Source: Candidatus Thiodiazotropha endoloripes
GTDB lineage: Bacteria > Pseudomonadota > Gammaproteobacteria > Chromatiales > Chromatiaceae
Length of the DNA stretch: 64,000 nt
Reading direction: 5' to 3'
Assembly: GCA_001709035.1 (NCBI GenBank)
Contig: LVKA01000021.1
Span: 1 to 64,000 of the forward strand
Under the pieces are notes generated by a model. That model was not told the DNA's origin. It ran no database searches and worked only from the letters and a program-made list of their open reading frames with translations. The translations under genes were made by a program, and so were the position numbers. Shown piece after piece: positions 26,533-36,187 of the stretch (positions are counted from its first letter, which is position 1; each line of letters begins with the position of its first letter).

Positions 26533-26883
26533 ATGATGAGTGAGAGTGAATTCGAGCTGGATATGGATGAACTCAGCAGCGCTGAGGACTTTCTGGACTA
26601 TTTTGAAATCGAGTACGACGCTTCTGTGGTGCATGTCAATCGTTTGCATATTCTGCAGCGCTTTCATGACTACCTGGATGAGATCAGTGCCATGCCTGAG
26701 AGTGATGATGAAAAGTATCAACTCTATGCAGGAATGTTGAGCAGTGCATACAGTGATTTTGTCGAATCTGATGCTTTGACCGAGAAGGTCTTTAAAGTTT
26801 TCCATATGCACGAACCGGTAACAGTAAGTGTGCCACTCATGGATCTTAGCCAGCAGGTGGATAGTCTTGCGTCCAAAGTATGA
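26533..26883 (+). CDS. nifW: Nitrogenase-stabilising protein NifW
   Basis: A 116-residue acidic protein with the NifW pattern LSSAEDFLDYFEIEYDASVVHVNRLHILQRFHDYL and a late EKVFKVFHMHEP. NifW binds the MoFe protein and protects it or assists its maturation. The start is one of two adjacent ATGs (26533, 26536) after CAGGAG. Its 3' end overlaps the probable nifZ start by 17 bp. Confidence 0.93.
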   Translation: MMSESEFELDMDELSSAEDFLDYFEIEYDASVVHVNRLHILQRFHDYLDEISAMPESDDEKYQLYAGMLSSAYSDFVESDALTEKVFKVFHMHEPVTVSVPLMDLSQQVDSLASKV

Positions 26884-27325
26884 ATATGGCCAAGCAGTTC
26901 GCGTGATTCGCAACCTGCGTAATGATGGCACCTATCCCGGTGAGGCTACCGGGCGACTGTTAGTCCGTCGGGGCAGTATTGGTTACGTAAGGGATGTGGG
27001 TACCTTTCTGCAGGATCAATTGATCTACTCAGTTGACTTTGTTGAGCAGAACCGGCGGGTGGGTTGTCGTGAACAGGAGTTGCAACTTGAAAGTGATCCC
27101 TGGATACCAACCCGTTTTGAATTCAGAGACAAGATCACTCCAAAGATTCCGCTGGTACTGAAAGGCGATGTGATTGCCAGACCAGGGGATGAAGGTGAGA
27201 TCGAAAAGACCTTGAGAGATAATCCGGGTGGTCCCGCATACCATGCCCGTTTTAGTGGCAGAACCCTGCTGGTACCTGAAAGTGCATTGGATTTTCTGAA
27301 TCCCGGACTTGAGGAGGGAGCATGA
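26867..27325 (+). CDS. nifZ: P-cluster maturation protein NifZ
   Basis: NifZ helps form the second P-cluster of NifDK. The protein shows YEYGQAVRVIRNLRNDGTYPG, LVRRGSIGYVRDVGTFLQDQ and NRRVGCREQEL, nearly matching the Azotobacter form. I place the start at the TTG 26867, giving MRPKYEYG, with AGGTGG at 26855-26860; homologues begin within a few residues of this YEYG. About 152 residues. It overlaps nifW and nifM. Confidence 0.9.
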   Translation: MRPKYEYGQAVRVIRNLRNDGTYPGEATGRLLVRRGSIGYVRDVGTFLQDQLIYSVDFVEQNRRVGCREQELQLESDPWIPTRFEFRDKITPKIPLVLKGDVIARPGDEGEIEKTLRDNPGGPAYHARFSGRTLLVPESALDFLNPGLEEGA

Positions 27326-28191
27326 ACTTGGCTGAAAAAAAACCAGAGGTTTCACCGGTATTCAGCTATCACATGTTGCGTAATGCACTGAGTAAGTACC
27401 AGAAGAACCTGACACAACTCAACCCGGTTGAGAATGAAGTTGTTTACAAGATAGCGACAAAAAGTTTTGATCTTGAGTCTCTGGTGATCGCTAGCAAAGA
27501 AGCAGAAACTGTGGTTATCTCCGAGCAGCAATTGGATCGTGCTATTCAGGATGTGGCTGAACGTTATCAAACTGATGAGGAGTTCACCGGCGACCTGCAG
27601 GACAATGGATTGAATTTGGATGGCCTACGCAGTGCACTCTATCGAGAACTGCTGTTTGACGGAGTGATGCAGAAAGTCGCCTCTCGAAGTGCTGATATCA
27701 ATGATCTCGATATCCAGCTGTTTTACGAAATGCATCATGATCGCTTTCAGACCCCTGAAACACGAATCGCCCGTCACATTCTGATTACGATTAACCCTGA
27801 TTTTCCTGAGAATACCCGGCCTGCAGCCTATAGCCGGATGGAGAGTGTAATTGAAAAACTCGCCGGTCGAGTGAATCGATTTGATCAGTTTGCCAAACGT
27901 TATTCTGAGTGTCCCACTGCGATGGAGGGTGGCAAACTGGGAGAGGTATCGAGGGGGCAACTCTATGAAGCATTGGATGCAGAGCTGTTTAACATGCAGA
28001 TGGATGAAATCAGCCCGATCGTGGAGTCGGATTTGGGATTGCATATCCTCTATTGTGGGAAGATCAAACCGGCAAAACGTGTACCGTTATCAAAAGCAGC
28101 GCCAAGGATCCGCGAAATTCTTACTGAACGCCAACGACGTAATTGTCAGAAGTCCTGGTTAAACAGTCTGCAAGCCAAACTTCCAGCCTAG
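27322..28191 (+). CDS. nifM: Peptidyl-prolyl isomerase NifM
   Basis: NifM is a parvulin-type prolyl isomerase needed to fold NifH. The 289-residue protein has a helical N-terminal half and a PpiC domain at about residues 145-245 with ARHILITINPDF, FDQFAKRYSECPTAMEGGKLG and the closing ESDLGLHILYC. There is no signal peptide, in line with a cytoplasmic NifM, unlike secreted parvulins. The start overlaps nifZ (ATGA). Confidence 0.93.
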   Translation: MNLAEKKPEVSPVFSYHMLRNALSKYQKNLTQLNPVENEVVYKIATKSFDLESLVIASKEAETVVISEQQLDRAIQDVAERYQTDEEFTGDLQDNGLNLDGLRSALYRELLFDGVMQKVASRSADINDLDIQLFYEMHHDRFQTPETRIARHILITINPDFPENTRPAAYSRMESVIEKLAGRVNRFDQFAKRYSECPTAMEGGKLGEVSRGQLYEALDAELFNMQMDEISPIVESDLGLHILYCGKIKPAKRVPLSKAAPRIREILTERQRRNCQKSWLNSLQAKLPA

Positions 28192-28210
28192 CCAGGCCAT
28201 GTGAGTAACA

Positions 28211-29482
28211 ATGACTGATAATCACAAACATTGCTCTTTCTGTGGTGAACAACAGACAGCGGATAGTCCACTGATTGCCGGCATAGAGGGGCATATCTGT
28301 GAGGAGTGCGTACGTCTTGCAGCTCAGGTTGTTGCCAGCTGGGGTAGACGTCGCTCTACCAGTAAACCGTTTGAAAACATGCTTAAACCGACCCAGCTGA
28401 AAGCGCAGTTGGATCGCTATGTGGTTGGGCAGGGGCTGGCAAAAGAGACATTGGCGGTTGCGGTCTACAATCACTACAAACGCCTCAGCATGGAGCACAA
28501 CAATACTCAGATGCCAACCAGTAACGACCAGGAAGTCGAGATCGAGAAATCGAACATCCTGCTGCTTGGTCCCTCTGGAACCGGAAAAACCCTGCTGGCA
28601 AGCACTCTGGCGCGTGTCGTCGGTGTGCCATTTGTAATTGCCGATGCAACAACCCTGACCCAGGCCGGTTATGTAGGCGAAGATGTTGAAAGCATCATTG
28701 TGCGTCTGCTAGACAGCGCGGATGGCAATCGGGAACTGGCCGAATGGGGAATTATCTATATCGATGAAATCGATAAGCTGGCCCGTTCCGGTGAATCTTC
28801 CCACGGAACCCGGGATGTCTCGGGAGAAGGGGTGCAGCAGGCCCTGTTGAAGCTGGTGGAAGGTACCCGAGTAAAATTGAGTCAGAAGGGTAGAAAAGAG
28901 TCTGGTGAAGAGCTTTTTATCGACACACGGAACATCCTGTTCATTGCAGGCGGGGCTTTCGCCGGGCTTGAGCGTCTGCTGGAGAAAAGGATGAATACCG
29001 GTAAAGGTGGGATCGGATTCCATGTCGATCTCTCGGATACAAGCAAGGCCAATGATCAACTTAGACTCTTTGAAGAGGTACAGCCAGAGGATTTACGCCA
29101 CTTTGGCCTGATACCAGAGTTTATTGGTCGTTTTCCGGTCATTACCGCTTTACATGACCTGGATGAACATGCCTTGGTGAAAATATTGACACAACCCCGG
29201 AATGCATTGCAGCGGCAGTACCAGAGGCTGTTTGAGTTTGAGGGGGTCAAACTGGAATTCACGGAGGATGCATTGATGGCCATTGCCCGTCAGGCGCTCG
29301 ATCGAGGCACCGGCGCCAGAGGATTGCGTGGCGTCATGGAGGGGTTGCTGCGGAAAGTGATGTATGAAATGCCCTCCATTGATGGCGCCAAAGCCTGTTT
29401 GATCGATGAAAAACATGTAAACCAGGAGATTGCTGTAACAATCTCATGTGATGAAGAATCAACTCAACGCCAAACCGGATAA
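28211..29482 (+). CDS. clpX: ClpX-type AAA+ unfoldase linked to nif
   Basis: A 423-residue ClpX: an N-terminal zinc finger (CSFCG, then CEEC), Walker A in GPSGTGKTLLA, Walker B in IIYIDEIDK, a pore loop GYVGEDVES, and sensor motifs to the C terminus. The IGF-type loop that binds ClpP is represented by GLIPEFIGRFP and nearby loops, though ClpP partnership is not certain for nif-linked copies. No clpP is in the window. In Azotobacter a second clpX likewise ends the nif cluster, and it affects NifB and NifEN turnover; that is known of that organism and inferred here. Confidence 0.93.
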   Translation: MTDNHKHCSFCGEQQTADSPLIAGIEGHICEECVRLAAQVVASWGRRRSTSKPFENMLKPTQLKAQLDRYVVGQGLAKETLAVAVYNHYKRLSMEHNNTQMPTSNDQEVEIEKSNILLLGPSGTGKTLLASTLARVVGVPFVIADATTLTQAGYVGEDVESIIVRLLDSADGNRELAEWGIIYIDEIDKLARSGESSHGTRDVSGEGVQQALLKLVEGTRVKLSQKGRKESGEELFIDTRNILFIAGGAFAGLERLLEKRMNTGKGGIGFHVDLSDTSKANDQLRLFEEVQPEDLRHFGLIPEFIGRFPVITALHDLDEHALVKILTQPRNALQRQYQRLFEFEGVKLEFTEDALMAIARQALDRGTGARGLRGVMEGLLRKVMYEMPSIDGAKACLIDEKHVNQEIAVTISCDEESTQRQTG

Positions 29483-29621
29483 AGAATAGAGCTTTTTGAA
29501 TCCCAATCGTTGGTTTGCGAGTATAAACCTTGTACGCTTTGTGCTGAGGCTGTCTATACTGTCGCAGATTAAGAGTGACTGAATGCAATATTCACAGTCA
29601 CCGGATAATTAGGATAATCAG

Positions 29622-30260
29622 ATGCGAATACAAACCGGTTTTCCCGCTCTTCTGACACTACTGCCTGCTATGGCCTCCGCAGGTCAGGCTATTACAGTCG
29701 ATATGTTGCCGATTGAGGATTGGACCGAAGTCAGTTTCAAGGACAATACAACCTATCAGGCCGTCAATGAGAAGGGAGCACCACCCAGCCTGAAGGCGAT
29801 CAGTCAGAGCAGTGCTTCAGCCTTGGCCAAACGGATCAAAGTCAATCTGGAGAAAACCCCTTACCTGAACTGGCGCTGGAAAATCGATCAGGTATTGGAT
29901 AAGCCAGACGAGCAATCCAAAGCGGGAGATGACTACCCGGCGCGTATCTATGTCGTAAAAGAGGGCGGCTGGGCGCCATGGCGGACACGCTCGATGAACT
30001 ATGTCTGGTCAAGCAGTCAGCCTGTGAGTAGTGTTTGGGCCAGTGCATATACGGGGCAATCCATGATGGTGGCCATTAAATCCGGGGATCAGCAGGCAGG
30101 TCAGTGGCAAATGGAAAAACGTAATGTCAGACAGGATTTCAAGAATTTTTTCGGCGAAGAGATAAACACCATTGATGTGATTGCAATCATGACCGATACG
30201 GATAATACCGAATCTATGGCAACGGCCTGGTACGCTGACATCTTCTTTTCGGCGGAATAG
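29622..30260 (+). CDS. Exported DUF3047 protein
   Basis: A 212-residue protein with an N-terminal signal peptide (residues 1-22, ending ASAGQA) and the DUF3047 pattern: the NWRWKIDQVL block, DDYPARIYVV and TDTDNTESMATAWYADI near the C terminus. The family is periplasmic and of unknown function. It is not clearly part of the nif operon: 139 bp separate it from clpX. Confidence 0.85.
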   Translation: MRIQTGFPALLTLLPAMASAGQAITVDMLPIEDWTEVSFKDNTTYQAVNEKGAPPSLKAISQSSASALAKRIKVNLEKTPYLNWRWKIDQVLDKPDEQSKAGDDYPARIYVVKEGGWAPWRTRSMNYVWSSSQPVSSVWASAYTGQSMMVAIKSGDQQAGQWQMEKRNVRQDFKNFFGEEINTIDVIAIMTDTDNTESMATAWYADIFFSAE

Positions 30261-30426
30261 GATAGTTCCGGTAATCAATAATTACTACAGTATTACATAA
30301 GTGTACGCACGCTAAATGCTGTATCCCACTGACAAAACGCCACTCAGCGTTGCTCGTCGTTCATTTGGAATAACCAAACTACACTCCTCGCGCCTTGATT
30401 GGCACTTTTTCAGGCACAACAGGGCG

Positions 30427-30451
30427 TATTGGATTCGTGTTAACAGGCCCC
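30427..30451. repeat. GGCCTGTTAACAC intergenic repeat, copy C (inverted)
   Basis: The reverse complement of 30427-30451 matches 9668-9692 at 23 of 25 positions. It terminates a 190-bp non-coding stretch (30261-30477) that otherwise holds nothing recognisable. It may be the terminal repeat of a lost mobile element. Confidence 0.6.
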
Positions 30452-30477
30452 AGCAGCATCATTGAGACTTAAGGCGA

Positions 30478-31461
30478 TTATTTTATTTCCGGATCAGTTG
30501 CTCTGAAAATCTCTGTTTGAGGGTGAAAGGCATACCAGGCAAACCAGAAAGCTGTAGTGCTTGGCAATAAATTATCCGCCAGGTCATAAGCATTGGCCGT
30601 CTGGTTTTGAATATCATATTTAACTGTCAACTGCTGACCAGCCAGATTCTCTTTGATCAATCCGTCTGTTTTAGACAACTCTATGAAAGGATAGGCCTTG
30701 TAGGTGCCGTTAACTTCCAACCCCAGTACCCGCTCCTTCGGATGATATCCCTTGGACCGAAATTCTACCGGAAAGTAGAGATCCCGGCTTTTGTCGTAGC
30801 CCCGATAGGGTGAACGCTGGTAGTCTCGTGAAAATCCTGTGTCATCAGATAGTACCAACGTATCAGGGTATCGATCAGACCAGTCGGCCCAATTGGTGTG
30901 TTGTAAGGGAACATGACGTAAACGATCCCCCTGGTGCTTTCCGCTGATACTTTGCTTCATGATTTGTGACCACAAAGACTCACTGGCGCGGTCATAGAGC
31001 AGTACATCACTGTTGTAGAGCAAGCCAGAAACGCCAAACATCAGCGGATTGCCTCTGACCGTTGCTTCGAATGCCATACCCGTACCACAGAGTGGACAGA
31101 AAGTAATGACGATGGGTTCCTGCCTGAAGCGGTCGTTGACAATTTCATGCCAGTTCAGAATATTGATTGGATAGGCCTTTACGATACCATTCCTCTCCAC
31201 CCCCAGAATGCGGTCTTCTGGTTTTAAGAAGTCTGCATCATCGGCATGCACAAATTGAGGTTCATCAATCGCCGGAATCCCATCACGGGGAGGTCCACCA
31301 GGTAGAATTTCAGAAACTTCGATGATCGCATCTGTAACATCAAAACCATTCTTATAGATGGCACCTGCGCTGATCTGAGCAGAAGTAAACAGCAAACAGA
31401 AACCAATCCACACAATCCTTATGTTGACTAGATTATCTCTCTGTCTCTCTATAATCGTCAT
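30478..31461 (-). CDS. DUF3179 protein
   Basis: A 327-residue protein with an N-terminal hydrophobic signal (about residues 14-32) and the DUF3179 core: DRILGVERNGIVKAYPINILNWHEIVND, then ITFCPLCGTGMAF with its paired cysteines, and SGLLYNSDVLLYDR. The function of the family is unknown. I take the ATG at 31461; an upstream ATG at 31497 would overlap the HD-GYP gene by 26 bp. It follows that gene by 10 bp and is probably in one operon. Confidence 0.85.
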   Translation of the reverse strand: MTIIERQRDNLVNIRIVWIGFCLLFTSAQISAGAIYKNGFDVTDAIIEVSEILPGGPPRDGIPAIDEPQFVHADDADFLKPEDRILGVERNGIVKAYPINILNWHEIVNDRFRQEPIVITFCPLCGTGMAFEATVRGNPLMFGVSGLLYNSDVLLYDRASESLWSQIMKQSISGKHQGDRLRHVPLQHTNWADWSDRYPDTLVLSDDTGFSRDYQRSPYRGYDKSRDLYFPVEFRSKGYHPKERVLGLEVNGTYKAYPFIELSKTDGLIKENLAGQQLTVKYDIQNQTANAYDLADNLLPSTTAFWFAWYAFHPQTEIFRATDPEIK

Positions 31462-31471
31462 AACATTTCGA

Positions 31472-32383
31472 CTATGCAGTTTGAAGATAGGCGGCATTCG
31501 ACTGGATCAATTCCTGTATTAGATCAGAGTCGATTTCCATTTGTCGGGCCATCACCGAACCTCGTTTTCCAGTTGCTGTGATGCGCCACTCATGATTGAC
31601 AGTTTCAACGACTGACTCAGACCCGCAATTTGGACAATAGACCAAATCACCGCTTTGCTGGTTTTTACGTAACGCAATGGTTGGTCCGCAGAGTAAACAG
31701 GTCTGCAGTGGGATGCCGTCATAGGAGTGCCCGATTATTGAAGAGAACTTACCTCTACGGGCAATTTCGAGGAACACATGTCCGAAATTTCCATCGAATT
31801 GTGTATGCAGATTAAACTTTATGATTTTCAATGCTTTGACGATGGACATGCCCTGTCGGTATGGGCGGGTACTCGTCATGGCATCAAAGGCGTCGCAAAT
31901 GGAGACAATTCGTGAGTCCGTGTCGATGCTTTCATCATCCAGGCCATAGGGATAACCAGCTCCATCGGGACGTTCATGATGTTGCAGAATCGAGCTTTGA
32001 ACGAGCGGTGCCAACGGGTGTCCATCAATGATACGGGCACCTACCGAAGGATGAGTTTTGATCATTTCATACTCACTTTCGGAGAGTCTTGCCGGTTTCT
32101 TCAATACCATGTCGGCGATGGCTACCTTACCAAGATCGTGTAAAAAACCGGCCAGAGTTATCCTGGCAACCTCGGCTCTGTCCAAACCAAGGGCCTGGGA
32201 GAGTAGCCTGCAATATTGGGAGACACGCCAAAGGTGGCCACCAGAGTAGGGATCTCTGGCTTCCACAATCCAGGCCATATTTAGGAGTGACCGCCATAAA
32301 GGCTGGTAGAACCTGGGGTGTATGGTGAGTAGATTGTTTTTTTCATGTCGACCACCGGTTGATACAGGAAAAAGGCTGATCAT
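31472..32383 (-). CDS. HD-GYP domain protein
   Basis: A 303-residue cytoplasmic protein. The HD-GYP domain (about residues 30-210) has HDLGK and HHERPDGAGYP, the two metal and GYP signatures, so it can hydrolyse cyclic di-GMP or related signals. A C-terminal part (about 225-300) has CLLC and CPNC, a probable zinc ribbon, and no receiver domain. The start follows GAGAGG at a suitable distance. Confidence 0.9.
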   Translation of the reverse strand: MISLFPVSTGGRHEKNNLLTIHPRFYQPLWRSLLNMAWIVEARDPYSGGHLWRVSQYCRLLSQALGLDRAEVARITLAGFLHDLGKVAIADMVLKKPARLSESEYEMIKTHPSVGARIIDGHPLAPLVQSSILQHHERPDGAGYPYGLDDESIDTDSRIVSICDAFDAMTSTRPYRQGMSIVKALKIIKFNLHTQFDGNFGHVFLEIARRGKFSSIIGHSYDGIPLQTCLLCGPTIALRKNQQSGDLVYCPNCGSESVVETVNHEWRITATGKRGSVMARQMEIDSDLIQELIQSNAAYLQTA

Positions 32384-32528
32384 GGGAAATTACCTCTCTA
32401 TTCTGTATGGAGTCAGCTGTCAGGTAATAGAGAATAAACAGATTAATCGGGCACCTTAATAGCTGTACGCTGTGGTTCGATTGTTGGATTCAATCTGATG
32501 AGCCCGGCAGTGAGGGGGAGTGAAACTG

Positions 32529-33749
32529 TTAGCTTTGCAAAACAGTAAATTGATATGCTGGACTCAGCCTGAGATCTGCCTTACGCTGCAGGCGTCTCAG
32601 GCGATGTGTACGTGCCTGGCAATCTGGAAGCTGCCGGCAATAGTGACGAGCCGCCTCCAGATCCTTGCTGACGTGTTCGTGGTATTTTGCAAGTTTTTCA
32701 AGGGCCTCCGGGCACCGATTTTGAGCAAGTTGATACCATAGCTGGGTGGCACCCTGCCAGTCTCCGGATTTCTGCAAGAGGTGAGCCAGATATCCCTTGC
32801 TCCTTTCATCGGCCTGTTCGACTCGCTTCCTCAACAGGTCGCAAGCCTGCTCTCTATCGAATTTCCCAATCCAGCGAGCCAGACTGTAGAGGTCCAGGTC
32901 ATAACGGTCCGGATCTCGGGTTATTCTCGCGAGCTCTGTATGAGCCGCTACTAGTGAAACAATGTCGTTCTGATTATGCTCGACTACCTTAAGCAGTTTT
33001 TGTTCAGAACCACGCTGCAGATAGTCAAACCAGGCGGCAGGAGCTTCTGAACCGGGCAGATCGCCAACCCGGTGATATCCGAGTAGGCGTTGCTCCAGGG
33101 TAGCGAGACGACAATTCGGCCAGTGGTGCCGAAACAGACGCCGGGTGGGGTGCAGTAGATCGAGATGGGGCAGGCGATCAAACTGTTGCTTACGGGAGCT
33201 GATGCGAAAACGGCTGATCAATAGGGGAAGGTCATAACTTTTGCCGTTGTAACTGACCAGACGTTCTGCCGTCTCAAGCCCCAATGCAATTTTTTCCAGC
33301 ATTTTTGTTTCAGCTGAAAAACGGGTGATCAATAACTGACGCAGGCAAATTGCTGATCGCTCCATCCAGGCATAGCCAATCAGAAACGCGAGGGTGCCGC
33401 TTCCCCCTGAAAGTCCGGTGGTTTCAGTATCCAGGTAGTAGTTTTTCAGGGTTACACGATCATCGCCGGGTAATTGTGGAGCAGTTTGCAATTCACTTAA
33501 CTGCATTGCTCCAAGTTTTGAGTTCAGTGGAATCTGCTTTTCGATCTGGATCACGCCCTCAGCAATCAGTCTGCCCTCAAGCTGTTCGGCAAGCCGGCTG
33601 TCTGAGTGGGGTCTGTGACTGCTATCCCTGTTCGGTTGGCCAACACGATGCGGTATCTTCAAAGCGTTCGGCTGATGTGACAGCGTAGGAGCTTTTTGTC
33701 GGCCACCAGCCTGGCTCTGAAGCTGGCTGAGTCTGGTTTTAAGAGTCAT
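32529..33749 (-). CDS. MrfB/YprB-like exonuclease with TPR tail
   Basis: A 406-residue protein. The exonuclease domain (about 100-270) shows the DEDD-type sites LDTETTGLSGG, VSYNGKSYDLPLL and HNQNDIVSLV. The C-terminal part (about 295-390) is a TPR-like helical array. This is the architecture of B. subtilis MrfB (YprB), which works with the helicase MrfA in repair of mitomycin C damage. It overlaps the helicase gene upstream by 11 bp, supporting a coupled pair. A role in the SOS response is inferred from the LexA site. Confidence 0.85.
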   Translation of the reverse strand: MTLKTRLSQLQSQAGGRQKAPTLSHQPNALKIPHRVGQPNRDSSHRPHSDSRLAEQLEGRLIAEGVIQIEKQIPLNSKLGAMQLSELQTAPQLPGDDRVTLKNYYLDTETTGLSGGSGTLAFLIGYAWMERSAICLRQLLITRFSAETKMLEKIALGLETAERLVSYNGKSYDLPLLISRFRISSRKQQFDRLPHLDLLHPTRRLFRHHWPNCRLATLEQRLLGYHRVGDLPGSEAPAAWFDYLQRGSEQKLLKVVEHNQNDIVSLVAAHTELARITRDPDRYDLDLYSLARWIGKFDREQACDLLRKRVEQADERSKGYLAHLLQKSGDWQGATQLWYQLAQNRCPEALEKLAKYHEHVSKDLEAARHYCRQLPDCQARTHRLRRLQRKADLRLSPAYQFTVLQS

Positions 33750-36150
33750 CGTTCGATAGCAGTGAAAGGACGGTTAATGCAGACTGTTTGGCTGAATTCC
33801 TACCCTGTTCATCCCCTGCCAGAATCGGTCCGATACATCCAGGACAACCACAAGCACAGTCACATGACTCAACCAGATTTCGTGAATCAACAACAATCCT
33901 CCTGCGAATTTCGAAAAGTGGGTTTGTTATGCCGATGCCACCTGGATAGTTGTCGTAGAGAAAAAGTGTTGGCGTGAATTGATCCAGACTGGCGGGATCG
34001 ATGTTTTGTCCGCTGCGATCACTCAGAGTGCCACGGCCACTGTTCGCCAGGCTCGCATACCAGCGGTCCTGACCATCCCCAACGGCCCGGCCGATATCAC
34101 GTGGTTCTGAAAGCATGCGCATGGTTGCGATAACATGCATGGCATAACCGGCGCCGAGAAATCCGTCCAGTGCCGCCTGGCGTGAGGCAAAGGCCTGATC
34201 CAGTGCAATGGGATTGATCTGCCACCAGACTGCGGTGGTATGCATCTCCTGGTCAGGCAGATCGATCTTGCCATACCCTACATTTTCATGGGTGTAGTAG
34301 CGGATCTTCTTGTAACCGGCAACCCGGGTAACCAGATGAACTTCCCCCTGGGATACCTGGTAGCGGAAATGCTCTTGTGACTCGAAGTTTTGCAGAATCT
34401 TAAGTCGGGTATAGTCAATGGCATCGGTATAGTAGTCGGCCTTTGTCTGGGTTACAAAAGCCTTTCGCCCCTCCCAATCGAGTTTTTCAACCTGATAGGG
34501 CATTGACTGAATCATATAGATGGCACCCTCATAAAGAGTCATGGGAGCTGAGCTGAAATCAACTTCAGCAATGATTCGCTTTTCTCCATCCGTAGTATCA
34601 ATAACCACAAAGTTTCCCTCGGCAACGGAGCGAAGACTGACGCTGTTGGCCGGGTAGCTGTCCGCCATCCAGTGCCACTGCTTGCCCTCCCGATGTAGAA
34701 TGCCATGTTCCTCCAAATAGCTGAGCATCTCTGACAGATCCTGTTTGCCAAATCTGTCACCCTCTTTGAATGGCAGCTCAAAGGCAGCACATCGAATGTG
34801 ATCCAATAGAATCAGCAATTGATCCGGATCGATTCGAGCCTGTTCCGGTGCGGCTCCCAGGAAAAACTCTGGATTGCGAATGATGTATTGATCCAATGGC
34901 AGGCTGCTGGCGACCAGGACTCCGACTGCTGAACGCTGACGTCGTCCCGCACGTCCCAATCTCTGCCAGGTTGCGGCAATCGTGCCCGGATAACCGTTGA
35001 GTATTGCGAGATCCAGTGAGCCAATATCCACACCCAGTTCAAGCGCAGAAGTTGAAACCACACAATCGATCTCTCCTTGACGCAGTCGCTTCTCCAATGA
35101 ACGGCGCTCGGTGGGCAAATAGCCTCCCCGATAGGCCGCAATTCGTGATGGGTAGCGGGGATCGTGGTCGAAATTGTCTTTCAGGTATTTGGTCAGGACC
35201 TCGACCATCAGCCGGGATTGCGCAAAAACGATACTCTGTAGACCATGCTTTACGGCACTCTTAGCAATCCGTGTACTCTGGGAGCGGGCTGATGCCCGTA
35301 TACCCAGGTCATGATTCATAACCGGAGGATTCCACAGCAGCAGATGCCGGGCCCCTTGTGGAGCGCCGCTTTCTGTAATCGCCGATACGTTTGCATGGAT
35401 CAGTTCCCTGGCCAACTCGGCCGGATTGGCGATGGTGGCTGAACTGAGGATAAACTGCGGTTCAGATCCATAGAACTTACAGATCCTCTGCAAACGTCGA
35501 ATCACATTCGCCACATGTGATCCGAAAACCCCTCGATAAGTGTGCATCTCATCGATCACCACATAGCGAAGATTCTCAAAAAACTGGGCCCACTTTGTGT
35601 GGTGGGGCAGGATACCCTGATGCAGCATATCCGGATTTGAGACCACAATATCCCCCCGGGTCCGGACAGCTTTTCGTGCATCTCCAGGGGTATCGCCATC
35701 AAAGGTGAAAGCCCGTATTCCTAGCGACTCCGAACGATTTATCTCATTGATTTCGGCGACCTGATCCTGAGCCAGAGCTTTGGTGGGAAACAGGTAGAGG
35801 GATTTGGCGCAATCTTGTAGTGCAGCCTGCAAAACCGGCAGGTTGTAACAGAGCGTCTTTCCGGAAGCCGTTGGCGTGACAACCACGGTATGTTGTAAAG
35901 ATTGAATTGAACTCCAGGCAGCAGCCTGATGAGAATAGAGCTGTTTAATCCCTCTGCTGATCAAGGCGCGAGAGAGTCGAGGATCAAGATCATCAGGAAA
36001 TGGGGCAAATTTGCCGGGGCGGGCTGGTATGGTCAGTTCACCGGTAATTCGCTCCGCATTGCGCTGTCGCAGTTGATCAGCAAATTGATCGGGAGTATGG
36101 CATAGGGGGATGCCGGTATCTGAGTGAATCGATTCTGCGGATCTGCTCAT
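33739..36150 (-). CDS. MrfA/YprA-like DEAD/H-box helicase with zinc-binding DUF1998 domain
   Basis: An 803-residue superfamily 2 helicase. Walker A is TPTASGKTLCYN (about 92-103), the DEAH-type motif is VIDEMHTYRG, and QRLGRAGRRQRSAVG is motif VI. The C-terminal domain has a cysteine cluster (CDCACGCPGC) for zinc, as in MrfA/YprA. MrfA with MrfB repairs mitomycin C lesions independently of UvrABC in B. subtilis. The start is 66 bp from the divergent lexA start, with a GTTC-N7-GTTC box 7 bp upstream. Confidence 0.9.
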   Translation of the reverse strand: MSRSAESIHSDTGIPLCHTPDQFADQLRQRNAERITGELTIPARPGKFAPFPDDLDPRLSRALISRGIKQLYSHQAAAWSSIQSLQHTVVVTPTASGKTLCYNLPVLQAALQDCAKSLYLFPTKALAQDQVAEINEINRSESLGIRAFTFDGDTPGDARKAVRTRGDIVVSNPDMLHQGILPHHTKWAQFFENLRYVVIDEMHTYRGVFGSHVANVIRRLQRICKFYGSEPQFILSSATIANPAELARELIHANVSAITESGAPQGARHLLLWNPPVMNHDLGIRASARSQSTRIAKSAVKHGLQSIVFAQSRLMVEVLTKYLKDNFDHDPRYPSRIAAYRGGYLPTERRSLEKRLRQGEIDCVVSTSALELGVDIGSLDLAILNGYPGTIAATWQRLGRAGRRQRSAVGVLVASSLPLDQYIIRNPEFFLGAAPEQARIDPDQLLILLDHIRCAAFELPFKEGDRFGKQDLSEMLSYLEEHGILHREGKQWHWMADSYPANSVSLRSVAEGNFVVIDTTDGEKRIIAEVDFSSAPMTLYEGAIYMIQSMPYQVEKLDWEGRKAFVTQTKADYYTDAIDYTRLKILQNFESQEHFRYQVSQGEVHLVTRVAGYKKIRYYTHENVGYGKIDLPDQEMHTTAVWWQINPIALDQAFASRQAALDGFLGAGYAMHVIATMRMLSEPRDIGRAVGDGQDRWYASLANSGRGTLSDRSGQNIDPASLDQFTPTLFLYDNYPGGIGITNPLFEIRRRIVVDSRNLVESCDCACGCPGCIGPILAGDEQGRNSAKQSALTVLSLLSNDDS

Positions 36151-36156
36151 CAGGCT

Positions 36157-36171
36157 GTTCTCTATTCGTTC
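36157..36171. promoter_or_regulatory. SOS-type box upstream of the helicase gene
   Basis: GTTC-N7-GTTC with spacer TCTATTC. It is the direct-repeat pattern known for alphaproteobacterial LexA, not the CTGT-N8-ACAG of E. coli. Its first 11 bases, GTTCTCTATTC, are repeated in inverted form at 36181-36191. Confidence 0.6.
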
Positions 36172-36187
36172 TCTAGTCTAGAATAGA

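Noticed and set aside
29515-29565. Sigma-70 promoter for the DUF3047 gene (TTGTAC and TATACT)
   Set aside because: The spacing is 19 bp by my count, which is too long for a confident -35/-10 pair.
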